DNA from: Natrialbaceae archaeon
Lineage (GTDB): Archaea > Halobacteriota > Halobacteria > Halobacteriales > Natrialbaceae
Reading direction: 5' to 3'
DNA length: 15,617 nt
NCBI GenBank assembly: GCA_003552325.1
Contig: PUKM01000061.1
Location: 1 to 15,617 of the forward strand
The translations under genes and the position numbers were made by a program. Every line of letters begins with the position of its first letter. The first letter of the stretch is position 1. Shown here piece after piece: positions 6,709-14,135 of this stretch. The notes below the pieces were generated by a model. The model searched no databases, was not told where the DNA came from, and saw only the letters and a program-made list of their open reading frames with translations.

Positions 6709-7527
6709 CTACTCCTCGAGTGTGCGGTAGTCCGGCAGCACATCGTCTTGCATCACGGCTCCTCGACCGCCGTCGACGAGGAGGGTCGTCCCGGTCACGA
6801 ACGCGGCATCATCGCTCGCGAGGAACGAAATGGCCCCAGCCACATCGGCGGGGACGCCAATCCGGCCAACGGGGTGGATCGACTCGACGGCCTCGAGTCG
6901 GCCGTCCGGAAGTTCCTCACGAGTGCGGTCGATTTCGATCCAGCCGGGGGCGACGGTATTCGTCCGGATCTTCGGGCCGAGGTCGACCGCCATCGCTCGC
7001 GTCATGCCGTTGATCCCGGCTTTGACGGCGTTGTATGGGAAGTGGGCTGGCATCGTCTGGTGTGCGTGATTCGATGAGACGTTGACGATGGCACCCCGGT
7101 CCATGTGCTCGAGGGCGGCTTTCGCGGCCAGCCAGTACGCCCGAAAGTTGGTCTCGAGGACGAACGCCCAGTCGTCCATGGTTGCCTCGTCGACGCCTGT
7201 TTCGGTTTGTACTCCGGCGTTGTTGACCAACACGTCCACGCCACCGAAGGTGTTGGCAGCCGCTGCAGCGAGTGCGCCAATGTCGTCCGGATCGCGCATA
7301 TCTGCGCTGACGAAGTGAGCAGTGCCGCCGTTTTCCGTAATCTCCTGGACGACGGCCTCGCCAGCCGTGGCCGTCCGCCCGGAAACGATCACGTTCGCGC
7401 CTTCGGCACCAAACCGGCGGGCAACACCGGCACCGATCCCTCGAGTAGAGCCGGTAACGATGACCGTTTGACCGTCAAATCGGTCGGGGACCGCGTGTGC
7501 GGTCGGTGAAGGTGGGCGGATCGTCAC
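6709..7527 (-). CDS. SDR-family NAD(P)-dependent dehydrogenase, candidate D-galactose dehydrogenase
   Basis: 272 residues from GTG 7527. The frame is open further upstream but would run into the dehydratase gene. GTG 7527 lies one base after its TAA, with GGAG (7535-7538) seven bases upstream as ribosome binding site. It is a classical SDR: cofactor motif TGSTRGIG (25-32), Arg51 in VSGRTA suggesting NADP preference, NNAG (102-105), catalytic Ser151 or Ser152 in NVSSNHA, Tyr165 and Lys169 in YNAVK, and LVDGG near the C-terminus (250-254). It is the last gene of the six-gene operon, directly after DgoD. Oxidation of galactose to galactonolactone would feed DgoD, so galactose 1-dehydrogenase is the leading guess. 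A keto-deoxy-sugar-acid dehydrogenase is the alternative. Fold confidence is high and substrate confidence low. Confidence 0.85.
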   Translation of the reverse strand: MTIRPPSPTAHAVPDRFDGQTVIVTGSTRGIGAGVARRFGAEGANVIVSGRTATAGEAVVQEITENGGTAHFVSADMRDPDDIGALAAAAANTFGGVDVLVNNAGVQTETGVDEATMDDWAFVLETNFRAYWLAAKAALEHMDRGAIVNVSSNHAHQTMPAHFPYNAVKAGINGMTRAMAVDLGPKIRTNTVAPGWIEIDRTREELPDGRLEAVESIHPVGRIGVPADVAGAISFLASDDAAFVTGTTLLVDGGRGAVMQDDVLPDYRTLEE

Positions 7528-7528
7528 G

Positions 7529-8677
7529 TTACCACTCCGCCACGCTGCCGTCGTCGTGACGCCAGATCGGGTTGTGCCAGTCGACGCCGCCGGTCTGTTC
7601 TCTGACGTGGCGTTCGTCGATCTCGATCCCGAGTCCGGGACCGTCCGGGAGGTCGACGTACCCATCGCGGTACTCGAACACCGACGGATCGGCCAGGTAA
7701 TCGAGGACGTCGCTCGTTTCGTTGTAGTGGATATCCAGGCTCTGTTCCTGAATCAGCGTATTCGGGGAACAGGCATCGACCTGGATGCAGGACGCGAGGG
7801 CGATTGGCCCGAGTGGACAGTGTGGGGCCACGGAGACGTCGTACGCCTCGGCCATCGCGGCGATCTTTTTGACCTCCGTAATCCCGCCTGCGTGAGAGAG
7901 GTCTGGTTGGATCACGTCGACGGCGTTCTCCTCGAAAATCTGCTTGAAATCCCATCGGGAGTACATCCGCTCTCCGGTCGCGATCGGAATCGTCGTCGCC
8001 GCCCGAATATCCGCCAGGGCGTCGTTGTGCTCGGGCAACACCGGCTCTTCGATGAACATCGGATGATAGGGCTCGAGCGCAGCGGCCAGCCGGCGGGCCA
8101 TCGGCTTGGCCACGCGTCCATGGAAGTCAACGCCGATGTCGACTTCGTCCCCGACTGCCTCGCGAACGGCCGCGATACGGTCGACCGCGTCGGCGACTGC
8201 CCGCGGGTTGTCGACAGTTCGGAGCTCCGGAGTCGCGTTCATTTTGAGTGCGGTAAATCCCTCGTCTACTTTCTCTTTGGCCGCATCGCCAACGTCTCGA
8301 GGCCGGTCGCCACCGATCCATTGGTAGACGCGAACGCGGTTTCTGGCCGGCCCTCCGAGAAGTTCGTACACGGGTGCGCCGAACGTCTTGCCTTTGATGT
8401 CCCAGAGCGCCTGGTCGACGCCAGCGATAGCCGACATCAACACTGGCCCGCCGCGATAGAAGCCACCGCGATACATCGCCTGCCAGTGGTCCTCGATCCG
8501 ACTCGGGTCTTCGCCGAGCAGGTAGTTGTCGAGCAATTCTTCGACGGCCGTTCGGACCGTTCGGGCCCGCCCCTCGACGACTGGCTCTCCCCAGCCGACG
8601 ACGCCGTCGCTCGTCGTCAACTTCAAAAAGAGCCATCGTGGGGGGACCTCGAACAGTTCGTAATCAGTGATGCGCAT
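7529..8677 (-). CDS. dgoD: D-galactonate dehydratase
   Basis: 382 residues, the same length as E. coli DgoD. Shared stretches that I recognise include PPRWLFLK (12-19), VVGWGEPVVEGRARTV, GFYRGGPVLMSAIAG, DFHGRV (184-189), FIEEPVL, GERM, QPDLSHAGGITE, PHCPLGPIALA and the C-terminal end SVAEW. It is an enolase-superfamily, mandelate-racemase-group enzyme. Mg2+ ligands are Asp184, Glu210 and Glu236, and catalytic histidines are His186 and His286. It converts D-galactonate to 2-keto-3-deoxy-D-galactonate in the De Ley-Doudoroff pathway. ATG 8677 directly abuts the TGA of the ATPase gene (TGAATG), indicating translational coupling within the operon. The agreement spans the active site and flanks, so the specificity call is unusually firm for this superfamily, although related acids such as gluconate cannot be fully excluded. 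Confidence 0.93.
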   Translation of the reverse strand: MRITDYELFEVPPRWLFLKLTTSDGVVGWGEPVVEGRARTVRTAVEELLDNYLLGEDPSRIEDHWQAMYRGGFYRGGPVLMSAIAGVDQALWDIKGKTFGAPVYELLGGPARNRVRVYQWIGGDRPRDVGDAAKEKVDEGFTALKMNATPELRTVDNPRAVADAVDRIAAVREAVGDEVDIGVDFHGRVAKPMARRLAAALEPYHPMFIEEPVLPEHNDALADIRAATTIPIATGERMYSRWDFKQIFEENAVDVIQPDLSHAGGITEVKKIAAMAEAYDVSVAPHCPLGPIALASCIQVDACSPNTLIQEQSLDIHYNETSDVLDYLADPSVFEYRDGYVDLPDGPGLGIEIDERHVREQTGGVDWHNPIWRHDDGSVAEW

Positions 8678-9799
8678 TCAGTTAGACACCTCAGGGTGGA
8701 GATCGGGTGTGGAGTCGTCAGTTTTCGTTTTCAGTGCGTCGCCAGTTGCCGCGTCGAACAGGTAGAGTGCCTCTTCTTCGAAGCCAAAGGCGACGCGTTG
8801 ATCAGCGACGGGGCGTTTCGTCGGCTCGACACGAGCGGTCATCTCGATGTCCTCGAGGTCCATGTAACAGAAATTCTCGTTCCCCATGGGTTCGACGACC
8901 GTGACCGTGGCGTGATTAGTGCCGTCTTCGATCAGCGTGATATCCTCTGGTCTGATCCCCACGCGTACGGTGTCGTGACCATCGACCGGCAACGGGTCCT
9001 CGAGCGTGTAGGTGAAGTCCCCGGGCCCAATGAGCGTGCCATCGTTGACGGAGGCACTAAAGAGGTTGATACTCGGCGAACCGATGAAATCGGCAACGAA
9101 CTCGTTCGATGGGTGACGATAGACCTCCTCCGGTGGCCCAACTTGCTGGAGTTCACCGGCGTTCATTACGGCGATCCGGTCGCCCATCGCCATCGCTTCT
9201 GTCTGGTCGTGAGTGACGTAGACCGTCGTGACGTCGAGGTCTTGCTGGAGTTCCTGGAGCTCCGTTCGCATATCCGAGCGGAGTTTCGCATCGAGGTTGC
9301 TCAGGGGTTCGTCCATCAGGAAGACTTCCGGCTCACGCACGATTGCCCGGCCAAGCGCGACACGCTGTTGTTGGCCGCCCGAGAGTGCCTTCGGTTTGTC
9401 GCCGAGGAGCTCTTCGATGCCAAGCATTTCAGCGACGCCCACGACGCGGTCGTCGATTTCGTCGGCCGTCATCTTCGTCGAGAGCTTGAGCCCGAACCCG
9501 ATGTTCTGGCGGACCGTCATATGCGGGTAGAGCGCGTAGTTCTGAAAGACCATCGCGACGTCGCGCTCACTCGCACGGTAGTCAGTTACGTCATGGTCGT
9601 CGAACAGGAGCGTTCCGTCGGTGATGTCCTCGAGGCCAGCGATACAACGGAGCGTCGTCGACTTTCCACACCCGGAGGGACCGACGAGGACGAGAAACTC
9701 CCCGTCGGCCACCTCGAGTGAGACGGTATCTGCGGCAACGACGGCTTCGCCGCCTGGATCGTACACTTTGGTGAGTTCGTCGAGCGTTATGCGTGCCAT
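8678..9799 (-). CDS. Sugar ABC transporter ATP-binding protein (MalK/UgpC type)
   Basis: 373 residues. The nucleotide-binding domain (about 1-235) has Walker A GPSGCGKST (40-48), Q-loop Gln86 in VFQNYALYPHMTV, signature LSGGQQQRVALGRA (139-152), Walker B VFLMDEPLSNLDAKLR (159-174) and switch His197 in YVTHDQTEAM. A C-terminal regulatory OB/TOBE-like domain contains VRVGIRPEDITL. It is a cytoplasmic energising subunit that dimerises on the two permeases of this operon. It follows the second permease after an unusual 49-base C/A-rich spacer and is joined stop-to-start with dgoD. Haloarchaeal ATPases of this type may serve several sugar transporters, but the operon position ties it to the galactoside uptake system. 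Confidence 0.95.
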   Translation of the reverse strand: MARITLDELTKVYDPGGEAVVAADTVSLEVADGEFLVLVGPSGCGKSTTLRCIAGLEDITDGTLLFDDHDVTDYRASERDVAMVFQNYALYPHMTVRQNIGFGLKLSTKMTADEIDDRVVGVAEMLGIEELLGDKPKALSGGQQQRVALGRAIVREPEVFLMDEPLSNLDAKLRSDMRTELQELQQDLDVTTVYVTHDQTEAMAMGDRIAVMNAGELQQVGPPEEVYRHPSNEFVADFIGSPSINLFSASVNDGTLIGPGDFTYTLEDPLPVDGHDTVRVGIRPEDITLIEDGTNHATVTVVEPMGNENFCYMDLEDIEMTARVEPTKRPVADQRVAFGFEEEALYLFDAATGDALKTKTDDSTPDLHPEVSN

Positions 9800-9848
9800 G
9801 GGTTTGTGGGTGGTGTCGGATTCGGTGTGGTGTGTGGTGGGTGTCTCA

Positions 9849-10685
9849 TTATTCTTTGAGCGATCCAGCGAGGATCCCGCTGACGAACTGTTTCTGGAGG
9901 ACCAGGAACAGGATCGCCATCGGGATGATCGCGAGCGAACTCGCGACCATGATCTGGTCGTAGTTGATCCGGCGACTCTCCTCTAATCCCGAGAGGGCAA
10001 CCGGGATCGTGTAGTTGCCCGGGTCCTCGAGGATGACCAGCGGGTAGAGGAACAGGTCCCACTGGAACAGGAAGAGGATGATGGCGAGTGCGGCGATCGA
10101 CGAGCGCATCGCCGGGAGTGCGATCCGGTAAAAGATCTGGAACTCCGTCGCCCCGTCCATGCGCGCTGACTCGAGTAGGGCGTCAGGTATCGATTTCATG
10201 TTTTGGCGCATGAGGAAGATCCCGATCGGGTTTGCGAGCCAGGGCAGGATGATGGCCCTGAACGTGTCCGTCCAGTCGATCTGTGCCATCATCAAGAACA
10301 GGGGGATGACGAGCAACTGGATGGGCAGGACGAGCGTCGCCAGGATCAGGTAGAAGATCGGTTCTTTGAACCGGAACTCGTACTTCGCGAAGGCGAATCC
10401 GGCCATCGAACAGAGGATGACCGAGAGCGCGGTGTAAACGACGGCGATGAACACGCTGTTCCAGATCGAGATCACGAACTGTGTTTCCTCGTGCAAGACG
10501 GCGAAGTTCGCGAAGAACTCCGTGCCGGGGTACAGCCGTGGTGGGAAGCGGATGAACTCCTCCTGTGGGAGCGTCGCGGCGACGATCATCCAGTACAGCG
10601 GGACCATCATTCCGATGGTCATCACGATGATGAACGAGTAGGTGAGGAACTTCCAGACGGCATCTTTGCGTCGTTGTTCGCGCAT
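9849..10685 (-). CDS. Sugar ABC transporter permease, MalG type (CUT1)
   Basis: 278 residues with six predicted membrane helices, at about 12-36, 72-98, 108-133, 143-160, 198-220 and 245-264. The coupling EAA loop is ESARMDGATEFQIFYRIALP (172-191), which contacts the ATPase. Length and the short N-terminus match the MalG/UgpE class. The start ATG 10685 overlaps the TGA of the preceding permease by one base (TGATG), so translation is probably coupled. It forms the heterodimeric channel with the upstream permease for import of a sugar, inferred here to be galactosides. Confidence 0.93.
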   Translation of the reverse strand: MREQRRKDAVWKFLTYSFIIVMTIGMMVPLYWMIVAATLPQEEFIRFPPRLYPGTEFFANFAVLHEETQFVISIWNSVFIAVVYTALSVILCSMAGFAFAKYEFRFKEPIFYLILATLVLPIQLLVIPLFLMMAQIDWTDTFRAIILPWLANPIGIFLMRQNMKSIPDALLESARMDGATEFQIFYRIALPAMRSSIAALAIILFLFQWDLFLYPLVILEDPGNYTIPVALSGLEESRRINYDQIMVASSLAIIPMAILFLVLQKQFVSGILAGSLKE

Positions 10686-11698
10686 CAGTCGTCACCCCCG
10701 AGTTTGATCTGGATGATCGAAATGACGCTCACGATCGCGACGAAGACGACGGTCAGCGCGCTTGCGTAGCCCAGGTTGGGGCTGCCGACGAACGCCTCTT
10801 CGTAGATGTACTGGACGATGGTGATCGTCGCGTTCGTGGGACCGCCGCCGGTGATGACGTACGGCTCGGCAAACAGTTTGAACGTCCCGATCGTCGAAAG
10901 AACGACAACGAACAACAACACCGGACGGAGCTGTGGGAGTGTCACGTAGCGGAACTTCTCCCACCGGCTGGCACCGTCGATCTCGGCCGCCTCGTAGAGT
11001 TGCGTGGAGATCGTCTGGAGTCCGGCAAGTAAGATGATCATGTTGTAGCCGGTCCATCGCCAGGTGACCGCCGAGATGATCGTCTTTCGGGCCCAGAACT
11101 CACTACGCATCCACTCGACCGGCTCGATGCCGACCTGCGTGAGCATGTAGTTGATGAACCCCGTTTCGTTGAACAGGATCAGGAAAATCGTCGAGTACGC
11201 AACGATGTTCGCCGACACAGGCAGCGCAACGGCCGTGCGGAACACGCCCTTGAACCGGACGAACCCCGCATTCAATGCAAGTGCGAGTGCCAGCGCGAGC
11301 CCGATCATGATCGGAACCTGAATCAACAGGATGTAGGTCGTGTTGTACATCGACTGCCAGAACAGGCCATCACCGAGCATCCGCGAGTAGTTTCCGAACC
11401 CGATGAACGTGAGCTCAGCTATTTGTGGAAACTCGATGAAGAACGGTCCGAAGTCGATAAAAAACAGGGTGTCGCCACTCACTCCCTCGTAACGGAAAAA
11501 CGAGAGATAGATGGTGTAGACAACCGGGAATAACAGAAACAGCCCGAACAGGAAAAAGAACGGTGAGATCAACACGTACGCGACCTGTGCGAACGTCAGG
11601 CTCGGCAGGACAGAACTGATATCTTGCCGGGCCCAGCGCAGTCGATCCCGCACGCTCGAGGACCGCTCGGGACTGCTTGAAGAACGTTTCGTAGCCAT
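10685..11698 (-). CDS. Sugar ABC transporter permease, MalF type (CUT1)
   Basis: 337 residues. A Ser/Arg-rich cytoplasmic N-terminus (1-35) precedes a first helix (40-64), then an extracytoplasmic stretch rich in Phe and Gly, and further helices at about 121-145, 156-178, 206-226, 260-280 and 310-332. The EAA loop EAAEIDGASRWEKFRYVTLP lies at 236-255, and YVITGGGPTNAT (280-291) is typical of MalF/UgpA permeases. It starts 13 bases after the stop of the binding-protein gene and overlaps the next permease by one base. Confidence 0.93.
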   Translation of the reverse strand: MATKRSSSSPERSSSVRDRLRWARQDISSVLPSLTFAQVAYVLISPFFFLFGLFLLFPVVYTIYLSFFRYEGVSGDTLFFIDFGPFFIEFPQIAELTFIGFGNYSRMLGDGLFWQSMYNTTYILLIQVPIMIGLALALALALNAGFVRFKGVFRTAVALPVSANIVAYSTIFLILFNETGFINYMLTQVGIEPVEWMRSEFWARKTIISAVTWRWTGYNMIILLAGLQTISTQLYEAAEIDGASRWEKFRYVTLPQLRPVLLFVVVLSTIGTFKLFAEPYVITGGGPTNATITIVQYIYEEAFVGSPNLGYASALTVVFVAIVSVISIIQIKLGGDD

Positions 11699-11711
11699 GC
11701 GCGTTCCAGGT

Positions 11712-13055
11712 TCAGGCCAGGTCGCGATCGGTTCGGTCGGCGACCTCTTCGGCGGCCGCCATCACGGTATCTTCTGGGTCTTCGTCGTCTCGAAGCATCG
11801 CGAGGAAGTGGTTGTTGATCGCGTCTGAAACGTATGGCGTATCGACCGAGTACTGGTACTCGGGCATCTCCTCGGCGACGTCGGCGAAGACGCGGCGGGC
11901 AGCTTGGCCGTCGTAGAAGTCGAGTTCTTCGTCGAAGACGTCATCCTGCTCGTACGTCGTTTCGAGCGCCGGGAAGAGCCCGTACTCGTCGTACATGAGG
12001 AGTTGCATCTCATCGGTGGCGAGGGTCCACTTGACGAAATCCCAGGCTCGGTTAGCCTCGGCGTCGTCGATCTGGGACGGGATCATCAGGCTCGAGCCTC
12101 CCCAGTTCGAGGCGCGTGGGCCGCCTTCTTCGTGGGCGGGGATGCGATAGACGCCCCAGTTTCCGGCGGTGTCCGGAAGTTCAGCGCGGAGCGTTCCTTC
12201 CATCCAGGCGGCGGACGGGAGCGAAGCAATCTCGCCCTCGCCGTAGGCATTGAACCATTCAGTCGACCAGCCGTCGTACGTCGAGGCAATGCCACTATCG
12301 TAGAGTTGCTTCAACGTTTCTGCGATCATCAGCGAGTCGTCGTTGTGAATATTGACCTCGCCATCCTCGGTGAACGGTCGGTTACCGAGTTGGCGGAACT
12401 GATAGCGCCAGACGCCGTCCAGATCGTTCTCCGGGATGTTGAACATGTAGACGTCGTCCGGTAGCTTCTCTCCTTCTTCCTGGAAGTCCTCCCACGTTTC
12501 GATGCTGTCGGCGTCCAGATCGTGTTCATCGTAGACGTCGCGTCGGTAGTAGACCGCCGTTGGGCCGATGTCCCACGGGATTGCGTAAATCGAGTCGTCC
12601 TCGATGAGCGAGGCCCACGCGCCCTCGACGAAGTCCCCTTCGATGCCGGACTCGTCGACGCGGTCGGTAATGTCCGCGATAGCGCCCGTGCCGATGTCCG
12701 CCGGGCCGTCGATCAACTCGAGCATGGCGACGTCCGGTGCACCGGACCCCGCAGTCAGCCGACTCCGAAGGTCCTCTTTCATCGCGTCTTGACCGAACTC
12801 CTCGACGTCGACCGTGGCGTCATATTCGTCCATGTACGCATCGGCGGTGAGCTCGAGGGAGTTCGCGGCAACGTCCCAGCCCCAGACATCGATCTGATCG
12901 GCCATTTCGTCGCCGGCTGCGTCATCGTCCCCTGTGTCGTCCCCATCGTCATCGGGGTCGCCGGTTCCAATACATCCCGCAAGCGCGGCTGTTCCCGCAC
13001 CCGCAGCACTGATCAACACCCGTCGCCGGCCAAATTTTGTGGTATCACTTGGCAT
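11712..13055 (-). CDS. Tat-exported lipoprotein, sugar ABC transporter substrate-binding protein
   Basis: 447 residues from ATG 13055 (MPSDTTKFGRRR). An upstream GTG at 13064 would add three residues, and neither choice changes the signal. The twin-arginine motif FGRRRVLIS (8-16) leads to a hydrophobic region and the lipobox LAGC with Cys28, so the protein is folded before export and anchored by lipid. An Asp/Gly-rich acidic linker (30-52) is typical of haloarchaeal binding proteins. The mature part has the family 1 extracellular sugar-binding pattern (IPWDIGPTAVYYRRDVYDE; NRAWDFVKWTL). As first gene of the operon it defines the transported sugar, inferred as alpha/beta-galactosides because the same locus encodes the matching intracellular galactosidases. 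The N-terminus of the next gene lies 13 bases downstream. Confidence 0.93.
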   Translation of the reverse strand: MPSDTTKFGRRRVLISAAGAGTAALAGCIGTGDPDDDGDDTGDDDAAGDEMADQIDVWGWDVAANSLELTADAYMDEYDATVDVEEFGQDAMKEDLRSRLTAGSGAPDVAMLELIDGPADIGTGAIADITDRVDESGIEGDFVEGAWASLIEDDSIYAIPWDIGPTAVYYRRDVYDEHDLDADSIETWEDFQEEGEKLPDDVYMFNIPENDLDGVWRYQFRQLGNRPFTEDGEVNIHNDDSLMIAETLKQLYDSGIASTYDGWSTEWFNAYGEGEIASLPSAAWMEGTLRAELPDTAGNWGVYRIPAHEEGGPRASNWGGSSLMIPSQIDDAEANRAWDFVKWTLATDEMQLLMYDEYGLFPALETTYEQDDVFDEELDFYDGQAARRVFADVAEEMPEYQYSVDTPYVSDAINNHFLAMLRDDEDPEDTVMAAAEEVADRTDRDLA

Positions 13056-13090
13056 GATTCTCACTGGCTATCAACACACTACTGGCATGA

Positions 13091-13101
13091 ATACTTAAAC
13101 C
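13091..13101 (-). promoter_or_regulatory. TATA box of the transporter-dgoD-SDR operon
   Basis: The minus strand reads GTTTAAGTAT within a purine-rich BRE-like context (CGAAAG just upstream), centred about 41 bases before ATG 13055. It predicts transcription start near 13070 and a leader of about 15 bases. Confidence 0.55.
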
Positions 13102-13145
13102 TTTCGTAGGGCGAGGATCCGAACACGCCACCGTTGTCGACTTAT

Positions 13146-13170
13146 GGTGTGTTCTCGAGGGGAAAACACC
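13146..13170. promoter_or_regulatory. Candidate operator palindrome between operon and IclR gene
   Basis: Arms GGTGTGTTC (13146-13154) and GAAAACACC (13162-13170) match as inverted repeats at 8 of 9 positions with a 7-base spacer. A third half-site, GAACACGCC (13121-13129), agrees with the right arm at 7 of 9 positions. The group lies 20-80 bases upstream of the operon TATA box, a position suited to activation, and next to an AT-rich TATA-like block at 13173-13185. The divergent IclR protein is the natural candidate to bind here. Confidence 0.45.
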
Positions 13171-13172
13171 CT

Positions 13173-13185
13173 CTATTTATATACT
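13173..13185. promoter_or_regulatory. Strong AT-rich TATA-like block, orientation uncertain
   Basis: CTATTTATATACT could serve as a distal TATA box in either direction. Rightward it would start the IclR transcript near 13210 with a long leader; leftward it would start the operon near 13150. It borders the palindrome at 13146-13170. Confidence 0.35.
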
Positions 13186-13282
13186 AATCTGCGGCAGAAT
13201 TGGCGATTCTAAGGCAAAAATTGCTGCAACTATCTATGTTTGTCCCTCTTCCTTCATGAATATATGTTTCGAATACACCTCC

Positions 13283-13301
13283 TGTTCGCCCATAGAGAAC
13301 A
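13283..13301. promoter_or_regulatory. Palindrome TGTTC-N9-GAACA before the IclR gene
   Basis: A perfect 5+5 inverted repeat 41-59 bases before ATG 13342 and just upstream of the TATA-like TTTTGTA (13306-13312). The half-site TGTTC also occurs in the 13146-13170 palindrome, so both may be sites for the same regulator. The arms are short, so chance is possible. Confidence 0.4.
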
Positions 13302-13305
13302 ACAG

Positions 13306-13312
13306 TTTTGTA
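13306..13312 (+). promoter_or_regulatory. TATA-like element of the IclR gene
   Basis: TTTTGTA is centred about 33 bases before ATG 13342. The remainder of 13056-13341 contains no credible gene on either strand. Confidence 0.35.
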
Positions 13313-13341
13313 CCTCCCCCCACGTATACCAGTACCGAACG

Positions 13342-14088
13342 ATGCCCGAACACGATCGCGTTTCTGTTCAAGCGACCGCAACCACGTTCGCGATCGTAGA
13401 GGCCCTCAGGGATCGAAACGACGCAGGTGTCACCGAGTTAGCCACCGAACTCGAGCGATCGAAAAGTGCGATTCACAATCACCTATCGACACTCGAGACA
13501 CTCGGCTACGTTGCCAGCACCGACGGCCGTTACGCACTGACGCACCGATTTTTACGTCTCGGGTTAGCCACACGCGAACGCAATAGTGTCTACCGTGCGG
13601 CAAAGGAGGACCTCAGAACACTTGCCCAGACGACTGGTGATTGTGTCAACTTGGTCGTCCCGGAAGATGACGCTGGGGTGTACATCCACCGCGTCGGTGG
13701 CGATGACCACCCAATTCCCGAAGGTGGCCGCGTTGCTTTACACGCCTCAGCTGCCGGAAAAGCGATCCTGGCTTATCGAGATCACGATACAGTAGACGCC
13801 TTTATCGATCGTCATGGACTCCCAGCACTCACCGAGCGGACGGTCACAGATCCAGGGGTTCTCCGGAGCCAACTCCGTTCGATACGGGACCGACGGGTTG
13901 CGTTCGACCGCGGCGAACAAACGCCTGATTGGCAGTGTGTGGCGAGTCCAATCGTGGTCGAGGATACCCCAGTAGCGGCGATCAGTGTTTCCGGTCCAAT
14001 CGATCGAATGCATGGCAAACGCCTCGAGGAAGACGTCACCGGTCTCGTCGTAAGCACAGCAAAAGCCATCGAACTCGAGTTACTCTGA
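13342..14088 (+). CDS. IclR-family transcriptional regulator
   Basis: 248 residues from ATG 13342. An upstream in-frame ATG at 13240 would add 34 residues without family character and is rejected. The N-terminal winged helix-turn-helix (about 8-72) includes GVTELATELERSKSAIHNHLSTLETLGYV, and the C-terminal effector domain (about 80-248) has the family signature LHASAAGKAILAY (133-145) and RRVAFDRGEQTPDWQCVASPIV. IclR proteins bind palindromes as dimers or tetramers and respond to small carbon-source metabolites. It is divergent from the six-gene galactoside operon, with candidate palindromes in between, so it is the likely local activator or repressor and perhaps autoregulated. The effector (galactose, galactonate or a keto-deoxy acid) cannot be told from sequence. 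Confidence 0.92.
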   Translation: MPEHDRVSVQATATTFAIVEALRDRNDAGVTELATELERSKSAIHNHLSTLETLGYVASTDGRYALTHRFLRLGLATRERNSVYRAAKEDLRTLAQTTGDCVNLVVPEDDAGVYIHRVGGDDHPIPEGGRVALHASAAGKAILAYRDHDTVDAFIDRHGLPALTERTVTDPGVLRSQLRSIRDRRVAFDRGEQTPDWQCVASPIVVEDTPVAAISVSGPIDRMHGKRLEEDVTGLVVSTAKAIELELL

Positions 14089-14100
14089 ACGGAAACCGGT

Positions 14101-14112
14101 CGCTAACAATAG
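14101..14112 (+). promoter_or_regulatory. TATA-like element of the formyltransferase gene
   Basis: CGCTAACAATAG is centred 28-30 bases before ATG 14136 in the 47-base gap after the IclR gene. It suggests a separate transcript from IclR. Confidence 0.35.
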
Positions 14113-14135
14113 CCCTGTCTGTTCTCCACCCGGCC

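Noticed and set aside
7556..9721. A 721-codon open frame on the plus strand opposite dgoD and the ABC ATPase gene
   Set aside because: It is antisense to two strongly supported genes across the boundary between them. Its composition (His, Arg, Val rich) is what GC-biased codon use produces on the opposite strand, and it shows no recognisable domain.
13240..13341. Thirty-four-residue N-terminal extension of the IclR regulator
   Set aside because: The extension has no IclR-like sequence and the segment holds promoter-like AT-rich DNA and a palindrome. The family start fits MPEHDRVSVQ.
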